Of a stretch of 64,000 bases of DNA, positions 33,589 through 41,819 are shown piece by piece. Positions within the stretch are counted from its first letter, which is position 1. Each line of letters begins with the position of its first letter. The stretch comes from an uncultured Oceanisphaera sp. (GTDB lineage Bacteria > Pseudomonadota > Gammaproteobacteria > Enterobacterales > Aeromonadaceae): positions 60,775 through 124,774 of the forward strand of contig NZ_CANLZU010000012.1 in assembly GCF_947495715.1 (NCBI RefSeq), written 5' to 3'. The position numbers and the translations under genes are program-made. The notes beneath the pieces were generated by a model. The model ran no database searches. It saw nothing but the letters and a program-made list of their open reading frames with translations, and was not told where the DNA came from.

Positions 33589-34893
33589 TTAATGCCGGCG
33601 GTAGCAGCAGTCACCATAAATATAGGTTTCGGCAATCACCCGATCGTCCCCCAGCATCATCAGCACGAATAATTGTTCGAACAAATTGTGAGCATTTTTC
33701 ATTCGCGCCTGTATCAAGGGGGTGGCATGGAGATCCAGCACCAGAAAATCGGCTTCCTTGCCGACCTCCAGGTTACCTATCTTGTTGTCCAGGCTGAGTG
33801 CCTTGGCACCGCCCAGGGTAGCCAGATACAGCGCCTTCAGCGGGTGCAGCTTGTGCTGCTGCAACTGCTGGATCTTGTAGGCCTCGGCGATGGTCTGCAG
33901 CATGGAAAAACTGGTGCCGCCGCCCACGTCGGTGCCCAGCCCGACCCGGATCTGATGCGCTTCCATCCCGGGCAGATCGAACAGCCCTGAGCCCAGAAAC
34001 AGGTTGGAGGTGGGGCAGAAAGAGATCACCGAATCGGTCTCCCCCATGCGCGCGCATTCCTCCTGCTCCAGGTGTACCGCATGGGCGAATACCGAACGCT
34101 CACCGAGTAGACCGAAATGGTCATATACATCCAGATAGCCCTTGCGCTCGGGAAACAGCTCCTTCACCCATTCGATTTCCTGCTTGTTTTCGGACAGGTG
34201 CGTCTGCAGATAAACATCCGGATATTCCTGCAGCAGGCGACCGGCCACGGCCAACTGATCGGCGGTACTGGTGGGTGCAAAGCGTGGCGTTACCGCATAG
34301 AGCTGGCGGCCCTTGTGGTGCCAACGCTCGATCAATGCCTTGCTGTCGGCATAGGCGGACTCGGGAGTATCGAGCAGATAGTCGGGAGCGTGCCGGTCCA
34401 TCATCACCTTGCCGGCGATCATCCGCATGTTGCGCTTTTCGGACTCGCTGAAAAAGGCATCGACCGAGGCTTTGTGCACGGTGCCGAACACCATGGCGGT
34501 GGTGGTGCCGTTACGCAACAGCTCATCCAGAAAGAAGCTCGCCACCCGCCGTGCGTGTGCGGGATCGGCGAACTTCCGCTCTTCCGGAAAGGTATAGTTG
34601 TTCAGCCAGTCGAGCAACTGCTCGCCATAGGAGGCGATCATCTCGGTCTGGGGAAAATGGATATGGGTATCGATAAAACCGGCGGTGATCAGCTTGTTTT
34701 CAAAACGGATCACCTCAAGATTCGCCGGCTGGCGCGCCAACACCTGGTCGGCCGGGCCGATATCGCAGATATGGCCGTCGGCCACCACCAGCACACCGTC
34801 TTCATAATAGGCATGGCTGGCGTCCAGCCCGACCCGGGCCGGATCGGCCAGGCAGTGCAGAATGGCGGCGCGATACGCGATCGCTTGCGTCAT
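33589..34893 (-). CDS. guaD: Guanine deaminase
   Basis: A 434-residue zinc amidohydrolase that converts guanine to xanthine and ammonia; cytosolic. Zinc and active-site motifs are in order: AGFIDTHIHFPQ (HxH), LQTHLSEN, FAHAVHL and VGLGTDVGGG. The closing segment GKEADFLVLDL is usual for the family. The start ATG 34893 has AAGGAGA nine bases upstream. It is the last gene of xdhAB-xdhC-guaD, only 30 bases after xdhC, feeding xanthine to the dehydrogenase. Confidence 0.96.
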   Translation of the reverse strand: MTQAIAYRAAILHCLADPARVGLDASHAYYEDGVLVVADGHICDIGPADQVLARQPANLEVIRFENKLITAGFIDTHIHFPQTEMIASYGEQLLDWLNNYTFPEERKFADPAHARRVASFFLDELLRNGTTTAMVFGTVHKASVDAFFSESEKRNMRMIAGKVMMDRHAPDYLLDTPESAYADSKALIERWHHKGRQLYAVTPRFAPTSTADQLAVAGRLLQEYPDVYLQTHLSENKQEIEWVKELFPERKGYLDVYDHFGLLGERSVFAHAVHLEQEECARMGETDSVISFCPTSNLFLGSGLFDLPGMEAHQIRVGLGTDVGGGTSFSMLQTIAEAYKIQQLQQHKLHPLKALYLATLGGAKALSLDNKIGNLEVGKEADFLVLDLHATPLIQARMKNAHNLFEQLFVLMMLGDDRVIAETYIYGDCCYRRH

Positions 34894-34923
34894 GTAAAGG
34901 CTTCTCCTTGAAAATTCGTATGG

Positions 34924-35769
34924 TTACGGTCGTACCGAGGCTGGCTCATCAGCAATCTCGTCCCGCTCGGAAACTGTGCCGCCAGTCGCGGACGCCGCCG
35001 GCTGCTGATAGGCGGCAATCAACTCGCCGGCCACCGACACCGCGATTTCTGCCGGATGCTTGCCGATCACCTCGGGCAGGCCGATGGGGCAGATCATCCG
35101 GGCCAGCGCCGCCTCGTCAAAGCCCCGCTCTTTCAGCTTGTAATCGAACCGCTTGCGCTTGGTGCGCGAGCCGATGACACCGAAGTAACGGGCATCTCCC
35201 CGCTTGAGAATACGGGCACAGAGTTCCAGATCGAGCTGATGATTATGGGTCATCACCAGATAGAAGCTGCCGGCAGGCTGGCCATCGATCTCGGCCACAG
35301 GATCATCGCTCACTAGCTTGCTGACACCGGCCGGCAGCTCGGTGGGAAACTCATCCTCCCGCTCGTCTATCCAGGTAATACGAAACGGCAGTGTGGCCAG
35401 TATGTGCACCAACGCCTTGGCCACATGACCGGCGCCGAACAGCACCAGATGATGGCGGGCGCGCACCACAGGCTCCAGCATGATGGTGGCCATGCCGCCA
35501 CAACACTGGCCCAGGCTGGCGCCCAGATTGAAGCGTTCCACCTTCATCTGCTGCTCACCCTGCTGCAGCATGTTACGCGCCAGCTGCAACGCCTTGTATT
35601 CCAGGTGGCCACCGCCGATGGTGGCGTAACATCCCTGCTCGGTGACCAGCATTTTGGTACCGCTGTCGCGAGGCGTAGAGCCCTTGTGCTCGACCACAGT
35701 CACCAGCACGCAGGGTTCGCCCTTGCGTTCCAGCTCGGCCAGCACCTGAATCCAGTTGTCCTTGAACAT
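34924..35769 (-). CDS. xdhC: Xanthine dehydrogenase accessory protein XdhC
   Basis: A 281-residue maturation factor that binds the molybdenum cofactor, promotes its sulfuration and inserts it into XdhB. Features: the N-terminal XdhC domain CVLVTVVEHKGSTPRDSGTKM with YATIGGGHLEY, a Cys pair GQCCGG near residue 90, and a C-terminal Rossmann domain LVLFGAGHVAKALVHIL. The C-terminal tail is longer than usual (SERDEIADEP). The start is ATG 35769 after GAGGTG; a GTG one codon earlier is possible. A 355-base gap with two repeat elements separates it from xdhB. Confidence 0.94.
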   Translation of the reverse strand: MFKDNWIQVLAELERKGEPCVLVTVVEHKGSTPRDSGTKMLVTEQGCYATIGGGHLEYKALQLARNMLQQGEQQMKVERFNLGASLGQCCGGMATIMLEPVVRARHHLVLFGAGHVAKALVHILATLPFRITWIDEREDEFPTELPAGVSKLVSDDPVAEIDGQPAGSFYLVMTHNHQLDLELCARILKRGDARYFGVIGSRTKRKRFDYKLKERGFDEAALARMICPIGLPEVIGKHPAEIAVSVAGELIAAYQQPAASATGGTVSERDEIADEPASVRP

Positions 35770-35836
35770 CACTTCACCTCTACTACCGCCTCTACCACCA
35801 ACAGTAAACGCAGGCTTTATCTCAGGAGAAACGTCG

Positions 35837-35936
35837 GATTAAGGGTCTACTCCTCCGACACGCCATAAACCCATCCCTGGGGGCTCGGACATGCCATCCC
35901 TGGCATGTCACGGTCGGCGGAGCAGATCCCTCAACC
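35837..35936 (+). repeat. Dispersed palindromic element, copy C
   Basis: The core CCGACACGCCATAAACCCAT (35855-35874), the inner palindrome GCCATCCCTGGC, and the right arm GGTCGGCGGAGCAGATCCCT match copies A and D in opposite orientation and copy B in the same orientation. It lies in the xdhB-xdhC gap. No gene. Confidence 0.75.
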
Positions 35937-35991
35937 CTCCTCTGGGCGCCGGAGCCGGCTGTACCAATCGGTCACTCAGATGCCTGAAGGA

Positions 35992-36091
35992 GGACAAAGG
36001 GATCTGCTCCGCCGACCTTCTGTTTCAGGGATGAAACAGAGAGCGTACACGGACGTATTCACAGCGAGTCGACGGAGCGGACCCTTTGTCC
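35992..36091 (-). repeat. Dispersed palindromic element, copy D
   Basis: It begins GGACAAAGGGATCTGCTCCG and ends with a near-perfect complement (GACCCTTTGTCC), so the terminal inverted repeats are about 24 bases. The inner part GTTTCAGGGATGAAAC is a separate palindrome. It is inverted relative to copy C, 55 bases away, so the pair could form a long cruciform or RNA stem. Its right end is 34 bases from the xdhB stop. Confidence 0.8.
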
Positions 36092-36124
36092 AACTGGTGC
36101 AACCTGACCAGACGATGCCCGGCG

Positions 36125-38521
36125 TTACTTGACCAGCACTTCCTCGGTTACGGCTTCATCCTGCTCCACCAGCGCCTGCATCTGCTCCACCGCCCACAGC
36201 ACCCGTTCCGGCGTGGCCGGTGAGTCCATGTGCGGATATTTCCGGTAATCCGACACGCTGGCCACCGCGTCTTTCAGCGCGCACCACACCGAGATACCGA
36301 GCATGAACGGCGGCTCGCCCACGGCCTTGGAGTGGAATACGGTGTCTTCCGGGTTCTTGCGGTTTTCCACCAGCTTGACGCGGAAGTCGAGGGGGGTGTC
36401 GGCCACCGCCGGTATCTTGTAGCCCGCCGGGCCGTTGGTCATCAGCTTGCCCTTGTCGTTCCACACCAATTCTTCGGTGGTGAGCCAACCCACGCCCTGA
36501 ATGAAGGCGCCCTCGACCTGACCGATATCGATGGCCGGGTTCAGCGAGTCACCCACGTCGTGCAGTATGTCGGCGCGCAGTATCTTGTATTCGCCGGTCA
36601 GGGTGTCGATGATCACCTCGGAGCAGGCGGCACCGTAGGCGAAGTAGTAGAAGGGACAGCCGGATCCGCTGGCATGATCGTAATAGATCTTCGGCGTCTT
36701 GTAGAAGCCGGTGCTCGACAGCGAAATCTGGTTGAAGTACGCCAGTTGTACGAATTCCTGGAACGACAGTATCTGGTTGCGCACCCGCACGACGTTGTTC
36801 TTGAACACCACTTCTTCCGGGCTGACCTGAAAATGACCCGACGCCCAGTCGATCAACCGTTGCTTGATGATCTGCGCCGCATTCTGGGCCGCCTTGCCGT
36901 TCAGATCGGTGCCACTGGACGCCGCCGTGGGCGAGGTGTTGGGCACCTTGTCGGTATTGGTGGCGGTGATCTGGATACGATCGATGTCCACCTGAAATTC
37001 TTCCGCCACTATCTGGGCTACCTTGATGTTCAGCCCCTGCCCCATCTCGGTACCGCCGTGATTGAGGTGAATGCTGCCATCGGTGTAAATGTGTACCAGG
37101 GCGCCGGCCTGGTTGAGGAAGGTGGCGGTAAAGGAAATACCGAACTTCACCGGGGTGATGGCGATGCCCTTCTTCAGAATCGGGCTCCGGGCGTTGAACG
37201 CCTTGATCGCCGCGCGCCGGCTGGCGTATTCGGAAGACAGCTCCAGATCCGCCACCAGCTCGTGAATGATATTGTGCTCCACCGGCTGGTGATAATGGGT
37301 AACGTTACGGTCGTCCTTGCCGTAGAAGTTGATCTTGCGGATCTCCAGCGGATCCTTGCCAAGCTTCGAGGCGATCTCGTCCATCACATGCTCGATCGTC
37401 ATCATGCCCTGGGGACCACCGAAACCACGATAGGCGGTGTTGGACGCAGTGTTGGTCTTGCAGCGGTGGCCGATAACGGTAGCGTCACCCAGGTAATAGG
37501 CGTTGTCCGAGTGGAACATGGCCCGGTCGACAATCGAGGACGACAGATCCGGCGAATAGCCGCAGTTACCGGCGACGATGATTTCCGCCGCCTCGATGCG
37601 GCCGCTATCGTCGAAACCGATCTTGTACTGGTTGAAGAAGGGATGACGCTTGCCGGTCATCATCATGTCTTCGACCCGCGGCAGGCGCATCTTGGTGGGG
37701 CGACCGGTGAGGCGCGCCACTACTGCCGCCATGCAGGCGGGACCGGCGGCCTGGGTTTCCTTGCCGCCGAAGCCGCCGCCCATGCGCCGCATGTCGATCA
37801 CGACCTTGTGCATCGGCACGTCCAGCACGCCGGCCACCAGCTTCTGCACCTCGGTCGGGTTCTGGCTGGAGGTAAACACCATCATGCCGCCGTCTTCGGT
37901 GGGCACCACAGAGCTGACCTGGGTTTCCAGATAGAAGTGTTCCTGGCCGCCGATATGCAGGCTGCCTTCAATCACATGCTTGGCGCGCTTTAGACCGGCG
38001 GCGGAGTCGCCCCGTTGCTGCTTGTGACTTTCGGTCACGAACAGCTCTTTTTCCAGCGCTTCTTCTACCGACAGCACCGGCGGCAAATCTTCGTATTCGA
38101 CAATGGCCGCCATCGCCGCCTTGCGCGCGGTCCCCAGATCTTTCGCCGCTACCGCCAGCACCGGCTGGCCAAGGTATTCGACCTTGCCGTCGGCCAGCAG
38201 CGGATCGCCGGCCAGTACCGGGCCTATATCCAGCTCGCCGGGCACGTCTTTGGCGGTAATGGCAATGGTTACACCGTCAAACTGGTAGCAGGGAGCCACA
38301 TCGAGTTTGGTAATACGGGCATGGGCCCGATCCGACAGCCGAGCATACAGATGCAGCTGATTGGGGAATTCCAGCCGGTCGTCGATGTACTGGGCCTCGC
38401 CGGCCACCTGCATGGCGGCGCTGTCGTGGGGCACTCTCTTGCCCACGCCGGTTTGCAGGCTCTGTTTGACCCGCTCCATCATCTCGTCGATGGTGAGTGT
38501 GTTCATTGGCTTGTTAGACAT
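36125..38521 (-). CDS. xdhB: Xanthine dehydrogenase, molybdopterin-binding subunit
   Basis: A 798-residue large subunit of the bacterial two-subunit xanthine dehydrogenase, which oxidises hypoxanthine and xanthine to urate. It holds the molybdenum site: SSQNPTEVQKLVAGVL, RRMGGGFGGKETQA (the GGFGGKE motif), RGFGGPQGMMTIEHVMDEIA, HLNHGGTEMGQGLNIKVAQ, and the base-carrying Glu in GVGWLTTEELVW. Size is usual (750-800). It overlaps the end of xdhA by eight bases. No signal peptide. Confidence 0.97.
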   Translation of the reverse strand: MSNKPMNTLTIDEMMERVKQSLQTGVGKRVPHDSAAMQVAGEAQYIDDRLEFPNQLHLYARLSDRAHARITKLDVAPCYQFDGVTIAITAKDVPGELDIGPVLAGDPLLADGKVEYLGQPVLAVAAKDLGTARKAAMAAIVEYEDLPPVLSVEEALEKELFVTESHKQQRGDSAAGLKRAKHVIEGSLHIGGQEHFYLETQVSSVVPTEDGGMMVFTSSQNPTEVQKLVAGVLDVPMHKVVIDMRRMGGGFGGKETQAAGPACMAAVVARLTGRPTKMRLPRVEDMMMTGKRHPFFNQYKIGFDDSGRIEAAEIIVAGNCGYSPDLSSSIVDRAMFHSDNAYYLGDATVIGHRCKTNTASNTAYRGFGGPQGMMTIEHVMDEIASKLGKDPLEIRKINFYGKDDRNVTHYHQPVEHNIIHELVADLELSSEYASRRAAIKAFNARSPILKKGIAITPVKFGISFTATFLNQAGALVHIYTDGSIHLNHGGTEMGQGLNIKVAQIVAEEFQVDIDRIQITATNTDKVPNTSPTAASSGTDLNGKAAQNAAQIIKQRLIDWASGHFQVSPEEVVFKNNVVRVRNQILSFQEFVQLAYFNQISLSSTGFYKTPKIYYDHASGSGCPFYYFAYGAACSEVIIDTLTGEYKILRADILHDVGDSLNPAIDIGQVEGAFIQGVGWLTTEELVWNDKGKLMTNGPAGYKIPAVADTPLDFRVKLVENRKNPEDTVFHSKAVGEPPFMLGISVWCALKDAVASVSDYRKYPHMDSPATPERVLWAVEQMQALVEQDEAVTEEVLVK

Positions 38522-39959
38522 AAGACGTCACCCTGGTTTCCAGTTTCAGACTCTGCTGCTCGATGAAGAACTTGTAGAGCAGGTTGCTGGCGGTTTTGCT
38601 GCGGTATTCCTTGCTGGCCCTGAAGTCGGACAGCGGCTCGAAATCACCGGTCAGCGCCTGCATCGCCGCCTTGACGGTGGCGTGATTCCAGGGCTGGCCG
38701 AGCAGTGCCTGTTCGCAGGCCGAGGCACGTTTGGGTACTGCCGCCATGCCGCCGAAGCCGATGCAGGCATCGGTCACCACGCCGTCTTCAATGGTCAGAT
38801 TGAAGGCGCCACACACCGCGGAAATATCGTCATCCAATCTTTTGGACAACTTGTAGACTCTGAAGTGCTGATTGGCCGTCGGTTTGGGCACTATGATCTG
38901 CTCGATAAACTCGCCCTCTTCCAGCGCGGTCACCTTGTAGCCGAGGAAATAGGCTTCGACGGGCACCTCACGACGCCGGTCGCCCTTACGCAGCACCAGG
39001 CGGGCATCGAGCGCCATCAGCACCGGCGGTGCATCACCGATGGGCGAGGCGTTGCCGATGTTGCCGCCCAGGGTGCCCTGATTACGGATCTGCAGGGAGG
39101 CAAAGCGGTGCAGCAGCTCGCCGAAGTCGGGAAAGACCCGGCTCAGCGCCTCGTAACTGTCGCTCAGGCTGCGAGCCGCGCCAATCACCAGCTGTTGGTC
39201 GTCTTCTTTCAGCTGTTTCATGTCGGTCACGTTGCCCACATAAATCATCTTCGGCAGTTCGCGGTAGAACTGGGTCACTTCCAGCGCCAGGTCGGTGCCG
39301 CCGGCCAGCAGACGGGCATCCGGATGCTGAACCAGCAGCGCCGCCACTTCATCACTGCTGGTGGGCGAATAGCACACCTTGCCGTTTTCGTTAAGGGTAA
39401 CCAGGGTATCGGTCTGGATCTGATCGAGCCGGGCCAGTACCTCGGACTCGTAGCGGGAAAAATCATCGGCCAGCTGCGGCTGCTCTGCAATCGTCCTGGC
39501 CGCATCGACGATGGGTCGATATCCGGTGCAGCGACACAGGTTACCGGCCAGGGCTTCGAGAATGTCGTGCTGGTCGGCCGAGGGCTTGTTCTTGCTCAGG
39601 GCAAACATCGACATGATAAAGCCGGGAGTACAGAAGCCGCACTGGGAACCGTGAAAGTCCACCATCGCCTGCTGCACCGGATGCAGGCTGCCGTCTTGCG
39701 ACTTGAGGTCTTCCACCGTGATCAGCTGCTTGCCGTGCAGGGTCGACACGAAGGTCAGGCAGGAGTTCACCGTTTGATAACGAATATGTTCGCCTTCCCG
39801 CTCGCCCAGCACCACGGTGCAGGCGCCGCAGTCACCGGATGCACATCCTTCCTTGGTGCCGTTTTTACCCACGCGAGTGCGCAGATAATTGAGCACCGTC
39901 ATATTGGGCGACAGGTCTTTTTCCTCCCGCACCTCCTGGTTAAGCAGAAACTTAATCAA
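38514..39959 (-). CDS. xdhA: Xanthine dehydrogenase, FeS/FAD subunit
   Basis: A 481-residue small subunit. The N-terminal [2Fe-2S] ferredoxin domain has Cys39, Cys44, Cys47 and Cys67, a second helical [2Fe-2S] domain has Cys107, Cys110, Cys142 and Cys144 (CGFCTPG and CRCTGYRPI), the FAD domain covers about 185-355 with LLAGGTDLALEV and LGGNIGNASPIGD, and a CO-dehydrogenase-like C-terminal domain follows. The start is TTG 39959: a perfect AAGGAGG lies six bases upstream and homology begins at residue 1. First gene of the operon. Confidence 0.96.
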   Translation of the reverse strand: MIKFLLNQEVREEKDLSPNMTVLNYLRTRVGKNGTKEGCASGDCGACTVVLGEREGEHIRYQTVNSCLTFVSTLHGKQLITVEDLKSQDGSLHPVQQAMVDFHGSQCGFCTPGFIMSMFALSKNKPSADQHDILEALAGNLCRCTGYRPIVDAARTIAEQPQLADDFSRYESEVLARLDQIQTDTLVTLNENGKVCYSPTSSDEVAALLVQHPDARLLAGGTDLALEVTQFYRELPKMIYVGNVTDMKQLKEDDQQLVIGAARSLSDSYEALSRVFPDFGELLHRFASLQIRNQGTLGGNIGNASPIGDAPPVLMALDARLVLRKGDRRREVPVEAYFLGYKVTALEEGEFIEQIIVPKPTANQHFRVYKLSKRLDDDISAVCGAFNLTIEDGVVTDACIGFGGMAAVPKRASACEQALLGQPWNHATVKAAMQALTGDFEPLSDFRASKEYRSKTASNLLYKFFIEQQSLKLETRVTSYV

Positions 39960-40041
39960 GGCTTGCCTCCTTCAGCGAGTACATCGCACACATTACCGAC
40001 CAGCGGAATAATAATATCTTCATGTGTAATTAAAGTTAAAC

Positions 40042-40057
40042 CTGACCAAAGAGTCAA
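40042..40057. promoter_or_regulatory. RutR-like operator upstream of xdhA
   Basis: CTGACCAAAGAGTCAA, 83 bases before the xdhA start, matches the E. coli RutR consensus TTGACCA-NN-TGGTCAA at 11 of 14 fixed positions. The RutR-like regulator gene lies 240 bases away in the same direction. An AT-rich stretch (ACAAATATTTT) follows at once. The remainder of 39960-40298 has no gene. Confidence 0.5.
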
Positions 40058-40233
40058 CAAATATTTTACCGACGGATAACCTGAATCTTGCATCAGGCCG
40101 TTAATCCATTGTCACCAATGAGTATTTATCAGGCATGTGCTCAGGTTACGGCGGCGAGTTTTTTCGTCCTTTATATAAAGTGTAGCGGGAACGGCGCCGG
40201 ATAACGGCGGGTGAAAAGAAGTCATGACAGATG

Positions 40234-40268
40234 AAAAAAATGACGTCAGTACAAGGTACTGACGTCAT
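40234..40268 (-). terminator. Intrinsic terminator of the TetR gene
   Basis: A perfect 13-bp stem (40240-40252 with 40256-40268) and 3-base loop; seven T on the minus strand. It lies 31 bases past the regulator stop and insulates xdhA. Confidence 0.93.
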
Positions 40269-40298
40269 CAAGGTCGCAAGGTAACAGGCAAGTAGTTA

Positions 40299-40919
40299 TC
40301 AGGTGGTTGGCAGGGATTGTACCTCACAGCCGCCAATCACCAGCCGGGTAATCAATTGAGCGGCCCGCTCGAAGTCCTGCTCGTCCAGCTCCTGCTTGCC
40401 CAGTGCCATGGTGATCTGCCAGTTGAAGTCCGCATAGGTCTGGGTCGAGGCCCAGATGGCGAACAGCAGATGATGAGCATCGACCGGTGCCATCAACCCC
40501 TGCCCCATCCAGTCGGTCAGTTTGGCGCTCAGGGTGCGGGTCTGCTCACTCAGGCGCGCTATGATGTCTTCCGGCAGGTGCGGGGCGCCATGCATGATTT
40601 CATTGGCAAACACCTTGGAGGCGTAGGGGTAGTCTTTCGAAATGATCAGCTTGGATTTGATATAGGCCGTCAGGGCCATGACCGGATCCCGATACTCGAT
40701 AAAAGGTGCCGAGGCCGCCAGTAAAGGCTCGGTCACGCTCTCCAGCACGGCGCGATAGAGTTTTTCCTTGCTGCCGAAATAATAGTAGATATTGGGTTTC
40801 GGCAGCTCCGCCAGCACGGCGATATCGGCGGTCTTGGTGGCGGCGTAACCGTTTTCGGCAAAAACACGGCTGGCGGCGCGGATGATGATTTCTTCGTTTT
40901 TAGCTCTGATCCGGGACAT
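40299..40919 (-). CDS. TetR family regulator, RutR-like
   Basis: A 206-residue TetR protein. The HTH lies at about 10-55 (NEEIIIRAASRVFAENGYAATKTADIAVLA, then PKPNIYYYFGSKEKLY). The C-terminal domain has the pattern of E. coli RutR (TetR_C_3/YcdC): YIKSKLIISKDYPYASKVFANEIMHGAPHL and LLFAIWASTQTYADFNWQI. RutR senses uracil and controls pyrimidine and purine catabolism, so control of the adjacent xdhAB operon by a nucleobase or its product is likely. ATG 40919 is used; the longer frame to 41072 is unsupported. Confidence 0.88.
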   Translation of the reverse strand: MSRIRAKNEEIIIRAASRVFAENGYAATKTADIAVLAELPKPNIYYYFGSKEKLYRAVLESVTEPLLAASAPFIEYRDPVMALTAYIKSKLIISKDYPYASKVFANEIMHGAPHLPEDIIARLSEQTRTLSAKLTDWMGQGLMAPVDAHHLLFAIWASTQTYADFNWQITMALGKQELDEQDFERAAQLITRLVIGGCEVQSLPTT

Positions 40920-41005
40920 ACTGATTTTCAGGCTCCAGGCCATAAAATAAGAAGTGATATTGACTAACCATACCCGAGTTCCGGTCGTAGTTCGGCAAAA
41001 AACGC

Positions 41006-41035
41006 AAAAAAAAAGCGCCCACACTGGTGAGCGCT
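41006..41035 (-). terminator. Intrinsic terminator after the GlcG-like gene
   Basis: On the minus strand: the AGCGCTCAC stem (with one G-T pair) and nine T. It separates the GlcG-like gene from the TetR gene, which must have its own promoter in 40920-41005. Confidence 0.88.
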
Positions 41036-41110
41036 GAAACGAGTAACCAAGGTTACCCCTCGACCAAAACAACAGGTTTACTTATCAGGCTGACTGCCTG
41101 AAACCGAGAT

Positions 41111-41542
41111 TCAGGCGCAATCTGCTACCAGCTCGGCCAGCTTGACACCCGCGACGGCACAGGCTTCATCGACATCGGGTTGATCACCGCTGATGCCTAC
41201 CGCGCCCAGAATCTGGTTCTGTGCATCACGGATCAGCACGCCACCCGCCGCCGGAATGATATTGCCCCCCGCCATTACGTTAACGGATGCCATAAATGCC
41301 GGTCTGGCGGCGGCCACGTCTGCCAGACCGCGAGAACTGCGGCCCAACGCAACCGCGCCCCAGGCTTTGCCGGTGGCAATATCGGGGCGCAACAGGCTGG
41401 AGCCGTCCTGACGCTGCAGCGACACCAGACGGCCGGCATTATCCAGCACGGCAACGGTGAGCGGCGCAGCAGAGACTTCCAATGCGTGCTGCAAGGCACC
41501 ACGTGTGATGGTCAGCGCCTGTTCAAGTGTAACTGTACTCAT
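41111..41542 (-). CDS. GlcG/HbpS family protein
   Basis: A 143-residue protein of the haem-degrading/GlcG family (DUF336). Features: LEQALTITRGALQHALEVSAAPLTVAVLDNAGRLVSLQRQDGSS and the Gly-rich GGNIIPAAGGVLIRDAQNQILGAVGISG, followed by DEACAVAGVKL. Family members bind haem, corrinoids or small metabolites, and often sit in operons for glycolate, diol or aromatic breakdown; function is not fixed. No signal peptide, so cytoplasmic. Its upstream region shares a TGTGTATTTT-type motif with the NCS1 permease. Confidence 0.85.
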   Translation of the reverse strand: MSTVTLEQALTITRGALQHALEVSAAPLTVAVLDNAGRLVSLQRQDGSSLLRPDIATGKAWGAVALGRSSRGLADVAAARPAFMASVNVMAGGNIIPAAGGVLIRDAQNQILGAVGISGDQPDVDEACAVAGVKLAELVADCA

Positions 41543-41819
41543 TTACCTGGACTCCCTGTCTACTGTAACAATAGAGGTTATTTGAATACTAATAAAACAC
41601 AAAATACACACAATGTTAAGATATTTTGTACACACTTAACGTAAAGGTAATTTATTTATCACTTATTTACGCCAAGCAAGCCCCTGCACGACAGCCACCC
41701 GCCCAGCCTCATATCTGCCAGATGTCATACTCGCCATGGCACTTGCCTGGCTCATGGCACGCACTTTGCTTTAATGCTTGCTACTTCAGACGGGTGCGTC
41801 CGGGATTGTGGAGAAGAAG

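Noticed and set aside
36230..37993. 587-codon open frame on the plus strand opposite xdhB
   Set aside because: Shadow of xdhB, same artefact.
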